From the NCBI GenBank assembly GCA_035502095.1, contig DATJUX010000023.1, forward strand, positions 1 through 54,863: a DNA stretch of 54,863 bases, read 5' to 3'. The stretch is from JAKANT01 sp035502095 (GTDB lineage: Bacteria > Pseudomonadota > Gammaproteobacteria > Burkholderiales > Burkholderiaceae_F). The notes under the pieces are model-generated. The model saw only the letters and a list, made by a program, of their open reading frames with translations. It made no database searches and was not told the origin of the DNA. Positions 35,037-44,364 of this stretch are shown one piece after another; positions within the stretch are counted from its first letter, which is position 1; every line of letters starts with the position of its first letter. The position numbers and the translations under genes are program-made.

Positions 35037-35801
35037 GTGGTCACCGCGACCTTCCGCTTCTACGAGGAACTGAACGACTTTCTCGCGCCGGAGCGGCGCG
35101 GGCGCGCGTTCACCGCCGCCTGCGCGCGTGCGGCCTCGACCAAGCACATGATCGAGGCGCTCGGCGTACCGCACACGGAGGTCGAACTGGTGCTCGTCAA
35201 CGGCGAGTCGGTGGGGTTCGAGCGCATCGTGCGCGAGGGCGATCGGGTCGCGGTCTATCCGAAATTCGAGACGCTCGACATCACGTCGCTCCTGCGCGTG
35301 CGCGCGCGCCCGCTGCGCGACATCCGTTTCGTCGCCGACGCGCATCTGGGCGGGCTCGCGCGCCGGCTGCGCATGGCCGGCTTCGACACGCTCTACGACA
35401 ATGGCTTGCGCGACGAGGAGATCGTGCGACTCGCGGCGGCCGAGGGCCGGGTCGTGCTGACGCGCGACCGCGAGTTGCTCAAGCGCCGCACCGTCGCCCA
35501 TGGTTGCTACGTGCGCACGCTGCGCGCGTCCGAGCAGGTCCGCGAGATCTTCGATCGCCTCGACCTGGCGCGCAGCGCGCGTCCGTTCACCCGGTGCCTG
35601 CATTGCAACGCGCCGTTGGTCGCGGTCGCCAAGCGGGACATCGCCGACGCACTACCGCCGCGTGTGCGCGATTGCTACGAGCGGTTCAGTACGTGCACGG
35701 CCTGCAAGCGGATCTACTGGGAGGGTTCGCATTGGCGGCGCATGCTCGCGATGGTCGGCGACCTGCTGGCGCCGCCGGATGGACCTGCGGCGGCGCCGTG
35801 A
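35037..35801 (+). CDS. Mut7-C RNase-fold protein with N-terminal ubiquitin-like domain
   Basis: The protein has 254 residues with a GTG start at 35037, 13 bp behind the patatin gene. Residues 1-85 look like a beta-grasp (ThiS/ubiquitin-like) domain ending LVNGESVGFERIVREGDRVA. Residues about 95-180 are a Mut7-C PIN-type domain (FVADAHLGGLARRLRMAGFD, VVLTRDRELLKRR) with acidic metal-binding residues. A zinc ribbon follows (CLHCN and CTACK pairs). Mut7-C domains are predicted ribonucleases; the family is uncharacterised in most bacteria. Its place after an efflux operon and a patatin gives no firm clue to a target. Confidence 0.85.
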   Translation: MVTATFRFYEELNDFLAPERRGRAFTAACARAASTKHMIEALGVPHTEVELVLVNGESVGFERIVREGDRVAVYPKFETLDITSLLRVRARPLRDIRFVADAHLGGLARRLRMAGFDTLYDNGLRDEEIVRLAAAEGRVVLTRDRELLKRRTVAHGCYVRTLRASEQVREIFDRLDLARSARPFTRCLHCNAPLVAVAKRDIADALPPRVRDCYERFSTCTACKRIYWEGSHWRRMLAMVGDLLAPPDGPAAAP

Positions 35802-35822
35802 CGTTCGCGGTGCGGCGCGCGG

Positions 35823-36749
35823 TCAGGCGGTCGCCGCCAGTGCCGCCGCAATTCCCTGCCGATACGGCGTGGCCGTGAGGCCGAACCTCGACTCGACCCG
35901 GCTGCTGTCGAAGCGATAGTCGTACTCGTACTGGTACATCATCTCGTCGTTTTCACGCAGGACCGGCATGAAGATGCCGATCAGGCGCAGCAGCCAGCGC
36001 GGCGCGACCTGCAACCGATAGGGCCTTCCCGCGAGTTCGCAAGCCAGGCGCACGAAGCCCTCGCCGTCGATCGGTTCCTTGCTCGTCGGCAGATGCCAGG
36101 TGTGGCCAAACGCTTCGGCGCATCGTCCGAGAGCCGCTACGGCGCGCCCGGCATCGGGCGTGAACGTGAACGTGTGGATCGCCTTCGCATTGCCCACCCA
36201 CTGCGGCGTACTGCCGCGCTTCAGGCGGGTGAACACGAGCGGGTGCGCCAGGCTCTGGGTGGCACCAGGTCCGTAGAAATCGGCGGCGCGCAGGATGGTC
36301 GCTTGCAGGGCGCCCGCGCGCATCTCGTCGAGCAGCAGGGTCGCGATACGTGCGCGCACCTCGCCCTTGCGGCTGACCGGATTGAAGGGCGTGTCCTCGG
36401 TCATCGCTCCGTCGACGCGCCCGTAGGCATAGACGTTGTCGAAGAACACCAGGCGGCAGCGCGCGCGCTTGCAGGCGTCGATGACATTGCGCATCAGCCG
36501 CGGCCACTCGTCCTGCCACACGGCCGCGTCGTAGCGCAGTCCCGCCACCAGGTACGCGACGTCGCTGCCCGCGACGGCCTGCGCGGTGGCCTTCGCGTCC
36601 AGCAGGTCGGCCGACAGCGTCTCGTCGGCCGGATTCACGCGGCGCGGGTTGCGGCTCACCTGGCGGATCCGGTCTCCGGATGCGGCGAGCGCTCGCGACA
36701 GCTCCTGTGCGATGACGCCATTCGCGCCCAGGATGGTTTGCACTTTCAC
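35823..36749 (-). CDS. NAD(P)-dependent epimerase/dehydratase family protein (atypical SDR)
   Basis: The protein has 308 residues. The start is GTG 36749 with a GGAGG site just upstream; the frame is open much further but without family similarity. The Rossmann start is VQTILGANGVIAQELSRAL (GxxGxI variant of GxxGxxG). LVFFDNVYAYG with Tyr and a later TLLLDEMRAGALQATILRAA fit extended/atypical SDRs; the usual YxxxK is replaced by a less clear arrangement. The substrate is unknown. It converges on the Mut7-C gene (21-bp gap) and diverges from yejA (54-bp gap). Confidence 0.8.
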   Translation of the reverse strand: MKVQTILGANGVIAQELSRALAASGDRIRQVSRNPRRVNPADETLSADLLDAKATAQAVAGSDVAYLVAGLRYDAAVWQDEWPRLMRNVIDACKRARCRLVFFDNVYAYGRVDGAMTEDTPFNPVSRKGEVRARIATLLLDEMRAGALQATILRAADFYGPGATQSLAHPLVFTRLKRGSTPQWVGNAKAIHTFTFTPDAGRAVAALGRCAEAFGHTWHLPTSKEPIDGEGFVRLACELAGRPYRLQVAPRWLLRLIGIFMPVLRENDEMMYQYEYDYRFDSSRVESRFGLTATPYRQGIAAALAATA

Positions 36750-36803
36750 GCGCCTCCACAGGTTGCGCGAGCACGACACCCGCGCCGGTCCACTGCACCT
36801 AGA

Positions 36804-38759
36804 ATGCCTCGGATCATGCTCCGCCGCGGACCACGATTCGACGCAGCACCCGACATCCGCCGATACGCTACCCGGGTTTGGCTTGCGGCGATCGTCTCTC
36901 TCGGCGCCTGGTTCCCTGCGGCCGTGTTCGCCGCTTCCGTTGCCGCGCCCGGGGCGCAAGCCGGCGGCTGGGTCCCCGCGATCGCCGCATTCGGCAGCCC
37001 CAAGTACCCGGCCGATTTCACGCACTTCGAATATGTCAACCCCGACGCGCCGAAGGGCGGCACGCTCTACCTGCGCAATCCGGACCGGCGCACGAGTTTC
37101 GACAAGTTCAACCTGTTCACCGTCAAGGGCAATGCGCCCGCGGGCATCGGCATCTACATGCTGGAGACGCTTGCGGTGATGAGCGCCGACGAGCCGCGCA
37201 CGATGTACGGCCTGCTCGCCGAGTCGATGCGCGTCGAACCCGACGGCAGCGCGATCACCTTCCGGCTCAACCCGAGGGCCCGCTTCAGCAACGGCGATTC
37301 GTTGATCGCGGCGGACGTGAAATACAGCTTCGATTCGCAGAGCGGAAAATACGCTGCCCCGGGCTACAACACCGTGCTCGCCGGCGTGAGCAAGGCCGTC
37401 GTTCTCGACGACCACACCATCCGCTTCGAACTCGCCGACAGGAGCAGCGATACGCTGTTCAGGATCGGCACGATGATGATCTTCTCGCACAAGTGGGGGT
37501 TGCAGGCCGACGGTACGTACAAGCGCTTCGATGAAATCGTGAGCGAGATCCCTCTGGCGACGGGTCCGTACACGGTCGACGTCGCCGATTCCGGGCGGCG
37601 CATCGAGTTCAAGCGCAATCCGGATTACTGGGCGCGGGACCTGCCGGTGCGGCGGGGCATGTTCAACTTCGATCGCATCGTCTACCGCTATTACCAGGAC
37701 GAGGAAATCGCGACCGAGGCGTTCAAGGCCGGCGAGTTCGATCTGGTCCGGGTCTACGGCGCCCCGATCTGGGCACGCCAGCATCGCGGCCCGAAGTGGG
37801 ACGACGGGCGCATCGTGAAGGCTGCCTTCCCCATTTCGACCGGCGAGGGCCTGCAAGCCTACGACATCAACCTGCGCCGGCCACTGTTCCAGGACATCCG
37901 CGTGCGCGAAGCGCTCGACTACAGCTTCGACTTCGAAACCAACAACCGCTATCACCTGTTCAAGCGCGCCAACAGCGTCTTCAACAATTCGGAGTTCGCG
38001 GCCGAGGGCCTGCCATCACCCGGCGAGCTCAAGCTGCTCGAACCCTATCGGAGCGAGCTGCCGAAGGAGGTCTTCGGTCCGCCCTTCGTCGCGCCGCGCA
38101 CCGACGGCGACCCGCATGCGTTGCGCCGCAATCTGCTGAAGGCGCGTGCCCTGCTCGAGGCGGCGGGGTGGAAGCTGGACGCGAGCGGCCGGCTGCGCAA
38201 CGCCAAGGGAGAGCCGTTCGAATTCGAGTACCTGTCGCCCGGCGAGGACATCATCGCCGCGCGCATGAACGCGTGGGCGCGCAATCTCGAGAAGCTTGGA
38301 ATCAGGCTCACCGTGCGCAACGTCGATTTCGCGCTCTACAACCGTCGCTTGGAGGAATACGACTACGACATGATCACGATCGTCGAGGGCTCCTTTGGCC
38401 TCCCTTCGGTCGTGGACTATGTCGCCCTATACGGCAGCAAGTCCGCGGACGAGAAGGGCAACGGCAATTTCCGCGGCGTCAAGAGCGCCGCCGTCGACCA
38501 CATCCTCGAGGCGATGAGCCGCGCCACCACGATCGACGAGTTCCGCGATGCCTGCCGCGCGTTGGATCGGGTGGTGATGTGGAACTACTGGCAGGTACCC
38601 GAGCTGTACAGCGACCACGAACTGATGTCGTATTGGAACAAGTTCGGCATTCCCGCCGTGCGCGCCAGGTACTTCACCGCCGACCTCCCGCCGGACGTCG
38701 ACCCGCAGCTTGCGTGGCCGATCACCTGCTGGTGGATCAAGGACTCAGAGCGCCGCTGA
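36804..38759 (+). CDS. yejA: Oligopeptide/microcin C-type ABC transporter, periplasmic binding protein YejA
   Basis: The protein has 651 residues. It is an SBP_bac_5 family protein with signal-like N-terminus (VWLAAIVSLGAWFPAAVFAA). Family blocks are FTHFEYVNPDAPKGGTLYLR, FRLNPRARFSNGDSLIAADV, FKRNPDYWARDLPVRRGMFN and AFPISTGEGLQAYDINLRRP. The ATG at 36804 is chosen; ATG 36816 is also in frame. YejA delivers peptides, including microcin C-like molecules in E. coli, to YejBEF. It begins a four-gene operon with a 16-bp gap to yejB. Confidence 0.92.
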   Translation: MPRIMLRRGPRFDAAPDIRRYATRVWLAAIVSLGAWFPAAVFAASVAAPGAQAGGWVPAIAAFGSPKYPADFTHFEYVNPDAPKGGTLYLRNPDRRTSFDKFNLFTVKGNAPAGIGIYMLETLAVMSADEPRTMYGLLAESMRVEPDGSAITFRLNPRARFSNGDSLIAADVKYSFDSQSGKYAAPGYNTVLAGVSKAVVLDDHTIRFELADRSSDTLFRIGTMMIFSHKWGLQADGTYKRFDEIVSEIPLATGPYTVDVADSGRRIEFKRNPDYWARDLPVRRGMFNFDRIVYRYYQDEEIATEAFKAGEFDLVRVYGAPIWARQHRGPKWDDGRIVKAAFPISTGEGLQAYDINLRRPLFQDIRVREALDYSFDFETNNRYHLFKRANSVFNNSEFAAEGLPSPGELKLLEPYRSELPKEVFGPPFVAPRTDGDPHALRRNLLKARALLEAAGWKLDASGRLRNAKGEPFEFEYLSPGEDIIAARMNAWARNLEKLGIRLTVRNVDFALYNRRLEEYDYDMITIVEGSFGLPSVVDYVALYGSKSADEKGNGNFRGVKSAAVDHILEAMSRATTIDEFRDACRALDRVVMWNYWQVPELYSDHELMSYWNKFGIPAVRARYFTADLPPDVDPQLAWPITCWWIKDSERR

Positions 38760-38775
38760 GGCGGATCGGCACGAG

Positions 38776-39801
38776 ATGCTGGCCTATATTTTCAAGCGCA
38801 TCGCGCTCATGGTGCCCACTCTGCTGGGCGCATTGACGGTCACCTTCGTCGTGATCCAGTTCGTCCCGGGCGGTCCGGTGGAGCAGGTGCTCGCCGAGTC
38901 GCGCATCGGGCGCGGCGGCGTCTACAAGGCACGCGGCGACACCGATGCCAAGCAGATCGAGGAGCTCAAGAAGCTGTACGGCTTCGACAAGCCGGCGCAC
39001 GTCCGCTACGTCGAGATGCTGGCCAACTTCGCCCGCTTCGACCTGGGGCGCAGCTTCCTGCGCGACAGGCCGGTGTGGCAGCTCATCAAGGAAAAGCTGC
39101 CGGTGTCGATCAGCCTTGGCGCCTGGACGTTTCTCCTCACCTATCTGATCTCGGTGCCGCTCGGCATCGCCAAGGCGGTGCGCGAGGGATCGCGCTTCGA
39201 TACCGCCAGCACGCTGGTCGTGCTGACCGGCTTCGCAATCCCAGGCTTCGTCCTCGGCGTGTTTCTAATCGTGTTGTTCGCCGGCGGCACCTTTTTCGAG
39301 CTGTTTCCGCTGCGTGGCCTGACATCGGACAACTGGGCCGAACTGGGCTGGGGCGCCCGCGTCCGCGACTACTTCTGGCATCTCACCCTGCCGCTGACGT
39401 GTTACGTGATCGAGAGTTTCGCGATCGTCACGCTGCTGACGAAGAACACGTTCATCGAGGAGATGCGCAAGCAGTACGTCCTGGTCGCGCGTGCGAAGGG
39501 CATGTCGCAACGGCGCGTGCTCGGCAAGCACATGTTCCGAAACGCGCTGATTCCGCTGGTGACAGGCCTGCCCGCCGCTTTCATCGGCGCTTTCTTCGCC
39601 GGGTCGCTGCTGATCGAGAGCCTGTTCTCGCTCGACGGGCTCGGGTTGCTCTCCTACGAATCGGTGATCCGGCGCGACTATCCGGTCGTGCTGGGGTCGC
39701 TCTACCTGTTCACGCTGATCGGGCTCGTGGTCAAGCTCGCGTCCGACGTGCTCTACGTCGTGGTTGATCCACGCGTGCAATTCGGGCGCGTCGCGAAATG
39801 A
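38776..39801 (+). CDS. yejB: ABC transporter permease YejB
   Basis: The protein has 341 residues. It is a BPD_transp_1 permease of the DppB/YejB subgroup: N-terminal membrane segment and Pro-Gly-Gly loop (TVTFVVIQFVPGGPVEQVL), later TYLISVPLGIAKAVREGSRF and the EAA loop RAKGMSQRRVLGKHMFRNAL. The C-terminus ends DVLYVVVDPRVQFGRVAK, typical for the family. It forms the inner-membrane channel with YejE. Its stop overlaps the yejE ATG (ATGA). Confidence 0.93.
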   Translation: MLAYIFKRIALMVPTLLGALTVTFVVIQFVPGGPVEQVLAESRIGRGGVYKARGDTDAKQIEELKKLYGFDKPAHVRYVEMLANFARFDLGRSFLRDRPVWQLIKEKLPVSISLGAWTFLLTYLISVPLGIAKAVREGSRFDTASTLVVLTGFAIPGFVLGVFLIVLFAGGTFFELFPLRGLTSDNWAELGWGARVRDYFWHLTLPLTCYVIESFAIVTLLTKNTFIEEMRKQYVLVARAKGMSQRRVLGKHMFRNALIPLVTGLPAAFIGAFFAGSLLIESLFSLDGLGLLSYESVIRRDYPVVLGSLYLFTLIGLVVKLASDVLYVVVDPRVQFGRVAK

Positions 39802-40871
39802 CCGCAACGGTGAACGACACGACCTCCGCCGCAGGTGCGTTGCGGCCAGCCCTGCCACGCTCGCCCAACCAGCGTGCCTGGGCGCGCTTCAAGCGCAATC
39901 GCCTCGGCTATCGGTCGCTCTGGATCCTGGGTGTAGTACTGGGGCTAAGCCTGCTGGCCGAGTTCGTCTCGAACGACCGGCCGCTCATCGCGCATTTCAA
40001 CGGTGAGTTCACCTTCCCGGTCTTCCACAACCCGGCGGAGACGCGTTACGGCGGCGACTTCGCCACGCCGACGGACTGGAGTGATCCGCTCATCGCCGAG
40101 CAGTTCGCCAAGCCGGGCAACTGGTGGCTGCGCGCGATGAATCAACATTCGGCGACGTCGCTCGACTACTTCCAGAAGGAGCCCAACCCGGCGCCGCCGA
40201 GTGCGCGCAACTGGCTCGGCACCGACAGCTTCGGCCGGGACATGGTCGCTCGGCTCTTGTATGGATTCCGCGTGAGCATCCTGTTCGCGTGCGCGCTCAC
40301 CGGCGTGGGGACGGCGCTCGGCGTCGCGGCGGGTGCCCTGCAGGGTTACTTTGGCGGCCGCATCGACCTTGCCGGTCAGAGGCTGATCGAGATCTGGAGC
40401 TCGATTCCGGAACTGTATCTGCTGATCATCTTTGCCTCGATCTTCGAGCCGTCCCTGGTGCTGCTGCTGGTGCTGCTTTCGCTGTTCGGCTGGATCGGCC
40501 TGTCGGACTACGTGCGCGCCGAGTTCCTGCGCAACCGCGGGCTCGAGTTCGTGAAGGCGGCGCGGGCGATGGGCCTCAGCAACGGGCAGATCATCTGGCG
40601 TCACCTGCTGCCGAACTCGCTCACGCCGGTGATCACGTTCCTCCCTTTCCGCATGAGCGCTGCCATCCTGGCGCTCGTGTCGCTCGACTTCCTCGGCCTC
40701 GGCGTCCCCGCGTCGGTGCCCTCGCTCGGCGACCTGGTACGGCAGGGCAAGGCCAACCTCGACTCGTGGTGGATCATCTTCCCGACGTTCGCCGTGCTGG
40801 TCGCGACCCTGCTCCTGCTTACATTCGTCGGCGATGCATTGCGCGACGCTTTCGATACCCGCAAGTCATGA
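39798..40871 (+). CDS. yejE: ABC transporter permease YejE
   Basis: The protein has 357 residues. The N-terminal cytoplasmic part (NQRAWARFKRNRLGYRSLWI) leads to one membrane segment, a periplasmic insert with HPATETRYGGDF-like YejE features (here NPAETRYGGDFATPTDWSDP), and LGTDSFGRDMVARLLYGFRV. The permease core includes the EAA loop KAARAMGLSNGQIIWRHLLP. It pairs with YejB. Both ends overlap neighbours by four bases, so expression of the operon is tightly coupled. Confidence 0.93.
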   Translation: MTATVNDTTSAAGALRPALPRSPNQRAWARFKRNRLGYRSLWILGVVLGLSLLAEFVSNDRPLIAHFNGEFTFPVFHNPAETRYGGDFATPTDWSDPLIAEQFAKPGNWWLRAMNQHSATSLDYFQKEPNPAPPSARNWLGTDSFGRDMVARLLYGFRVSILFACALTGVGTALGVAAGALQGYFGGRIDLAGQRLIEIWSSIPELYLLIIFASIFEPSLVLLLVLLSLFGWIGLSDYVRAEFLRNRGLEFVKAARAMGLSNGQIIWRHLLPNSLTPVITFLPFRMSAAILALVSLDFLGLGVPASVPSLGDLVRQGKANLDSWWIIFPTFAVLVATLLLLTFVGDALRDAFDTRKS

Positions 40872-42511
40872 GCGATCGAGGTCCCCGCAGCTTGCTGTCG
40901 GTCGAGCACCTGAGCGTGTGGTTCGGCGCATCGTGCGTGGTCGACGATGTGAGCTTCGAGATCGCCGCGGGCGAGAAGTTCGCGCTGGTCGGCGAATCGG
41001 GCTCGGGCAAGACCATCACGGCCTTGTCGATCGTCCGGCTGGTCGACTCCGCCAGGACAAGTGGTGCGATCCGTTTCGCGGGCGAGGACCTGGCGAAGAA
41101 AAGCGATCGCGAACTGCGCGGCATCCGCGGTGCCGAAATCGCGATGATCTTCCAGGAGCCGATGACTGCCCTGAATCCGCTGTTCTCGATCGGCAACCAG
41201 ATCGAGGAGGTGCTTGCCGTGCACGAGGGCCTGAACGCCATCGCCGCGCGCACCCGTGCAATTGAACTACTCGCCCGGACCGGCATTTCCCAGCCCGGGC
41301 GGCGCGTCGACGACTTCCCGCACCAGCTCTCGGGCGGGCAACGCCAGCGCGCGATGATCGCGATGGCGCTGGCGTGCAAGCCGAGGCTCCTGATCGCGGA
41401 CGAACCGACCACCGCCCTGGACGTCACGATCCAGGCACAGATTCTCTCTCTGCTCGACGAGTTGCAGGCGGAAATGGGGATGGCGCTTCTTTTCATCACC
41501 CACGACCTGAACCTGGTGCGCCGTTTCACGCACCGGGTGGGCGTGATGGAGCGCGGCAAGCTGGTTGAAAGCGGGACCACTCGTGACGTATTCGCGGACC
41601 CGCGTCATCCCTATACGCGCAAGCTGCTCGATAGCAGGCCGGAGCGCAGCGTGCAGAAGTTGGCCGCCGATGCCGCGACGCTGGTGGAGGCGCGCGACCT
41701 GAGCGTGGAATTCCCGCTCTCGAAGGGCTGGTTCCGCAGGCAGACCTTCGCAGCGGTGCGCAACGCGACGCTGTCGCTGCACCGGGGCGAGACGCTTGGG
41801 ATCGTGGGCGAATCGGGCTCGGGCAAGACCACGCTCGGCATGGCCCTGCTCGCGCTCCAGCCGCTGGCGCGCGGCGAAATCGAGTTCGGAGGTGAATCCG
41901 GCAGTGCCGACAGCCGCACGCGCATCGACCGGGCGGACCGGAATACGCTGCGCGCGATACGCCGCCGCATGCAGGTGGTGTTCCAGGACCCATTTGCTTC
42001 GCTCAGCCCGCGCATGACCGTGGGCCAGATAGTCGGGGAGGGACTTGCGTTGCACATGCCCGGACTTTCGGCCGCGCAGCGTGAAAAGCGCGTTCTCGAC
42101 ATGCTGGCCGAAGTCGGTCTGAGCGAGGCACAAGGCGTCGCCGATGTACTGCAGCGCTACCCGCACGAGTTTTCGGGCGGACAGCGGCAGCGCATCGCGA
42201 TCGCACGCGCCGTCGTGCTGCGGCCGGACGTGCTGGTGCTCGACGAGCCGACATCGGCGCTCGACGTGTCGGTGCAGCAGCAGGTGCTGAAGTTGCTCGG
42301 TGAATTGCAGCGACACTACGGCTTGAGCTACGTCTTCATCAGCCACGACCTGGCGGTGGTGCGTGCGGTGTCGCACCGCGTTCTGGTGATGAAGGACGGC
42401 GAGATCGTCGAGTCCGGTGAAGCGCTCGCGTTGTTCGATGCGCCCGCGCATCCCTACACGCGGGCGTTATTGGCGGCAGCGAACCTCGCCGGCGGCGCCG
42501 CGCGGGCGTAA
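40868..42511 (+). CDS. yejF: ABC transporter ATP-binding protein YejF (two ATPase domains)
   Basis: The protein has 547 residues. Two complete nucleotide-binding domains are present: Walker A GESGSGKT appears twice, with signature and Walker B LSGGQRQRAMIAMALACKPR then LLIADEPTTALD in the first, and FSGGQRQRIAIARAVVLRPD then VLVLDEPTSALD in the second. Oligopeptide-type C-terminal regions (HPYTRKLL, HPYTRALL) follow each. It energises YejABE transport. The start is the ATG at 40868 overlapping the yejE stop. A 31-bp gap separates it from the converging next gene. Confidence 0.93.
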   Translation: MSDRGPRSLLSVEHLSVWFGASCVVDDVSFEIAAGEKFALVGESGSGKTITALSIVRLVDSARTSGAIRFAGEDLAKKSDRELRGIRGAEIAMIFQEPMTALNPLFSIGNQIEEVLAVHEGLNAIAARTRAIELLARTGISQPGRRVDDFPHQLSGGQRQRAMIAMALACKPRLLIADEPTTALDVTIQAQILSLLDELQAEMGMALLFITHDLNLVRRFTHRVGVMERGKLVESGTTRDVFADPRHPYTRKLLDSRPERSVQKLAADAATLVEARDLSVEFPLSKGWFRRQTFAAVRNATLSLHRGETLGIVGESGSGKTTLGMALLALQPLARGEIEFGGESGSADSRTRIDRADRNTLRAIRRRMQVVFQDPFASLSPRMTVGQIVGEGLALHMPGLSAAQREKRVLDMLAEVGLSEAQGVADVLQRYPHEFSGGQRQRIAIARAVVLRPDVLVLDEPTSALDVSVQQQVLKLLGELQRHYGLSYVFISHDLAVVRAVSHRVLVMKDGEIVESGEALALFDAPAHPYTRALLAAANLAGGAARA

Positions 42512-42542
42512 CGCCGTTCCGCGCGGGTGGCCGCTCCGCGGG

Positions 42543-43112
42543 TCACTTCTTGGCCATCGACGCCGGCTCGAGCGATAGCGCGACGGCTTCGCTGTAGGTC
42601 ACGAGAACGCGGTCGCCTTTGTTCACGACGTTGAAATGCATCGGGTTCTCGACGTTGATCGTGACGGTCTGGTTCGGTCCGCGCAGGGTCATGGTGCGCT
42701 TCGGTGGATCGGTGGCGATCACGTCGGCCAGGATGGTCACCGTGTGGGCTCTCGATGCCGACCCGGTGTCGCGTGTTGCCGTCGTCTGCTCGACACGCTC
42801 GCGCGGCCCGGCCAGCTTGGTCACCTCGGCGGAGATTCCCAGCTGGTACTTCGCCACGAGCTTGTCGCCGATCTTGATCTGGTCGAAGTTCTTGACGTCG
42901 TCACCGGCGACGACTTCGACGATCTGCCCGTTGCCGCCCTTGAGGGTGACGATCCGGTACGTGGGATCGATCGCGACCACGTCCGCCGTGAGCGTCAGGG
43001 TGCGGATCGACATGACCTTGCCGGGTTCGGAAGTCGTGGTCTTGTCCTGTGCGAGGGCCGACGTTCCGAGGGTTGCAAGTGCGACGGCAGTCGCGAGAAC
43101 GAGATGACGCAT
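42543..43112 (-). CDS. Exported protein of unknown function with two internal repeats
   Basis: The protein has 189 residues. A signal peptide (MRHLVLATAVALATLGTSAL) is followed by two related units of about 60 residues: LTLTADVVAIDPTYRIVTLK with IKIGDKLVAKY, and VTILADVIATDPPKRTMTLR with VNKGDRVLVTYSEAVAL. Each looks like a small beta-barrel (OB-like) fold. The ATG at 43112 has a GGAGG site. I do not recognise a named family. It is divergent from the next outer-membrane protein across 166 bp and could share a regulatory region with it. Confidence 0.75.
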   Translation of the reverse strand: MRHLVLATAVALATLGTSALAQDKTTTSEPGKVMSIRTLTLTADVVAIDPTYRIVTLKGGNGQIVEVVAGDDVKNFDQIKIGDKLVAKYQLGISAEVTKLAGPRERVEQTTATRDTGSASRAHTVTILADVIATDPPKRTMTLRGPNQTVTINVENPMHFNVVNKGDRVLVTYSEAVALSLEPASMAKK

Positions 43113-43278
43113 GAAGCCTCCTCTAGCGGGGGTGGGGGTACCTGCGGTGGCGGCCGATTCGAGTCGTTGCAGCGACGGCCCGCAAGGGCACCTTAGTCTA
43201 ACGACGCAGTAGTCCAGGCCAGGGCACCTCGCCGCGATGCGGTATAACGCGCGCAACGCGACGAACCCGAATCAAGCA

Positions 43279-44112
43279 ATGAAGTCCCTTCTGCACGGGG
43301 CGACGGTCTGCGCACTGGCCGCAAGCTTCTGCCTGGGCAACGCGGCCCGCGCGGTGACGGACGCCGACGACGGACCGTGGCGGTTCGCCGTGACCCCCTA
43401 CGTATGGCTGCCGAACATAAACGGCAAGCTGCGCTTCGACCTGCCTTCCGGCGCAGGTGGAGAGTCGCAAATCGACGGCAATCCATTCCTGCAGGACCTG
43501 AAGTTCGCGTTCCTGATCGCGGGCGAAGCGCGCAAAGGCCCCTGGTCGATCTTCACCGATCTCATCTACCTCGACTTCGACGGCACACAGAGCGGCCTGC
43601 GCTCGGTGAGCGGTTCCGGCGGAGTCATCAGCATTCCGCGCGACCAGAATCTCGATACGAAAACGAACCTGAGTGGATGGGCGTGGACGACCGCTGGCGG
43701 TTACACCGTGCTGAGTACCGATGCGGCGCGGGTCGATGTGTTCGGCGGCGTGCGTTATCTCTCGGTGCGTGCCTCGCTCGACTGGTCGCTCGCGACGACC
43801 TTCACCGGCGCCGGCATCACGGTGCAGCGCACGGGGTCGGCCTCGGGCAAGGCCGACCTGGTCGATGCAATCGTCGGGACACGGGGCAGGTTCGCTATCG
43901 GCAGCGGCGACTGGTTCGTCCCGTACTACCTCGACGTGGGTGCGGGCTCGTCGGCGCTAACCTGGCAGGCCATGGCCGGGGTCGGTTACACGTTCAAGAG
44001 TTGGGACGTGCTGCTCGCATATCGCCACCTCTCCTACGACCAGGGCGATAACAAGCTGCTGGAAAATGTCCGCTTCGATGGGCCGGCCATCGGGGCGACG
44101 TTCCGCTTCTGA
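43279..44112 (+). CDS. Outer-membrane beta-barrel protein of unknown function
   Basis: The protein has 277 residues. A signal peptide (HGATVCALAASFCLGNAARA) precedes a mature protein of alternating strands: WRFAVTPYVWLPNINGKLRF near the start, ARVDVFGGVRYLSVRASLDW in the middle, and VLLAYRHLSYDQGDNK then the ending IGATFRF. A C-terminal aromatic residue after an amphipathic strand is the usual signal for outer-membrane insertion. The ATG at 43279 opens the signal peptide. No binding partner or enzyme motif is seen. Confidence 0.8.
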   Translation: MKSLLHGATVCALAASFCLGNAARAVTDADDGPWRFAVTPYVWLPNINGKLRFDLPSGAGGESQIDGNPFLQDLKFAFLIAGEARKGPWSIFTDLIYLDFDGTQSGLRSVSGSGGVISIPRDQNLDTKTNLSGWAWTTAGGYTVLSTDAARVDVFGGVRYLSVRASLDWSLATTFTGAGITVQRTGSASGKADLVDAIVGTRGRFAIGSGDWFVPYYLDVGAGSSALTWQAMAGVGYTFKSWDVLLAYRHLSYDQGDNKLLENVRFDGPAIGATFRF

Positions 44113-44172
44113 AGCGCCGGAGCGAGTGCCGGACGCCTTCGATATTGCGGCACCCGGCCGGGTTACGGGCGC

Positions 44173-44364
44173 ATGGAGGCGACCGTCGAGGTGGTCGAGC
44201 CCACCGGTGCCGAGACCATGCTCGTGATGCGCGTAGGCAGGCAGGAGATGACGGCGCGTTTCGAGGCCGACAGCCAGCCCGCCGTCCGTGACAAGGTGCG
44301 CGTGAGCGTCGACACGAACAAGGCATGTCCCTTCGACCCGGAGAGCGAAAGGCTGATCGGATGA
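44173..44364 (+). pseudogene. Orphan TOBE domain, C-terminal remnant of a sugar ABC ATPase (UgpC/MalK type)
   Basis: The 63 residues match only the last TOBE_2 domain of sn-glycerol-3-phosphate/maltose-type ATPases: MEATVEVVEPTGAETMLVMR, then RVSVDTNKACPFDPESERLI. The ATPase domain (Walker motifs, signature) is absent. The same frame upstream reads back to the stop of the outer-membrane protein at 44110. The stop overlaps the following SDR start (ATGA), an arrangement expected of an original sugar-transport/SDR operon. Most of the ABC gene seems to have been deleted. The piece may still be translated, and may matter only for coupling to the SDR. Confidence 0.75.

Noticed and set aside
35823..37955. 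A 710-residue leftward protein including the epimerase
   Set aside because: The part upstream of 36749 is antisense to yejA and lacks similarity; the GTG with GGAGG at 36749 is the real start.
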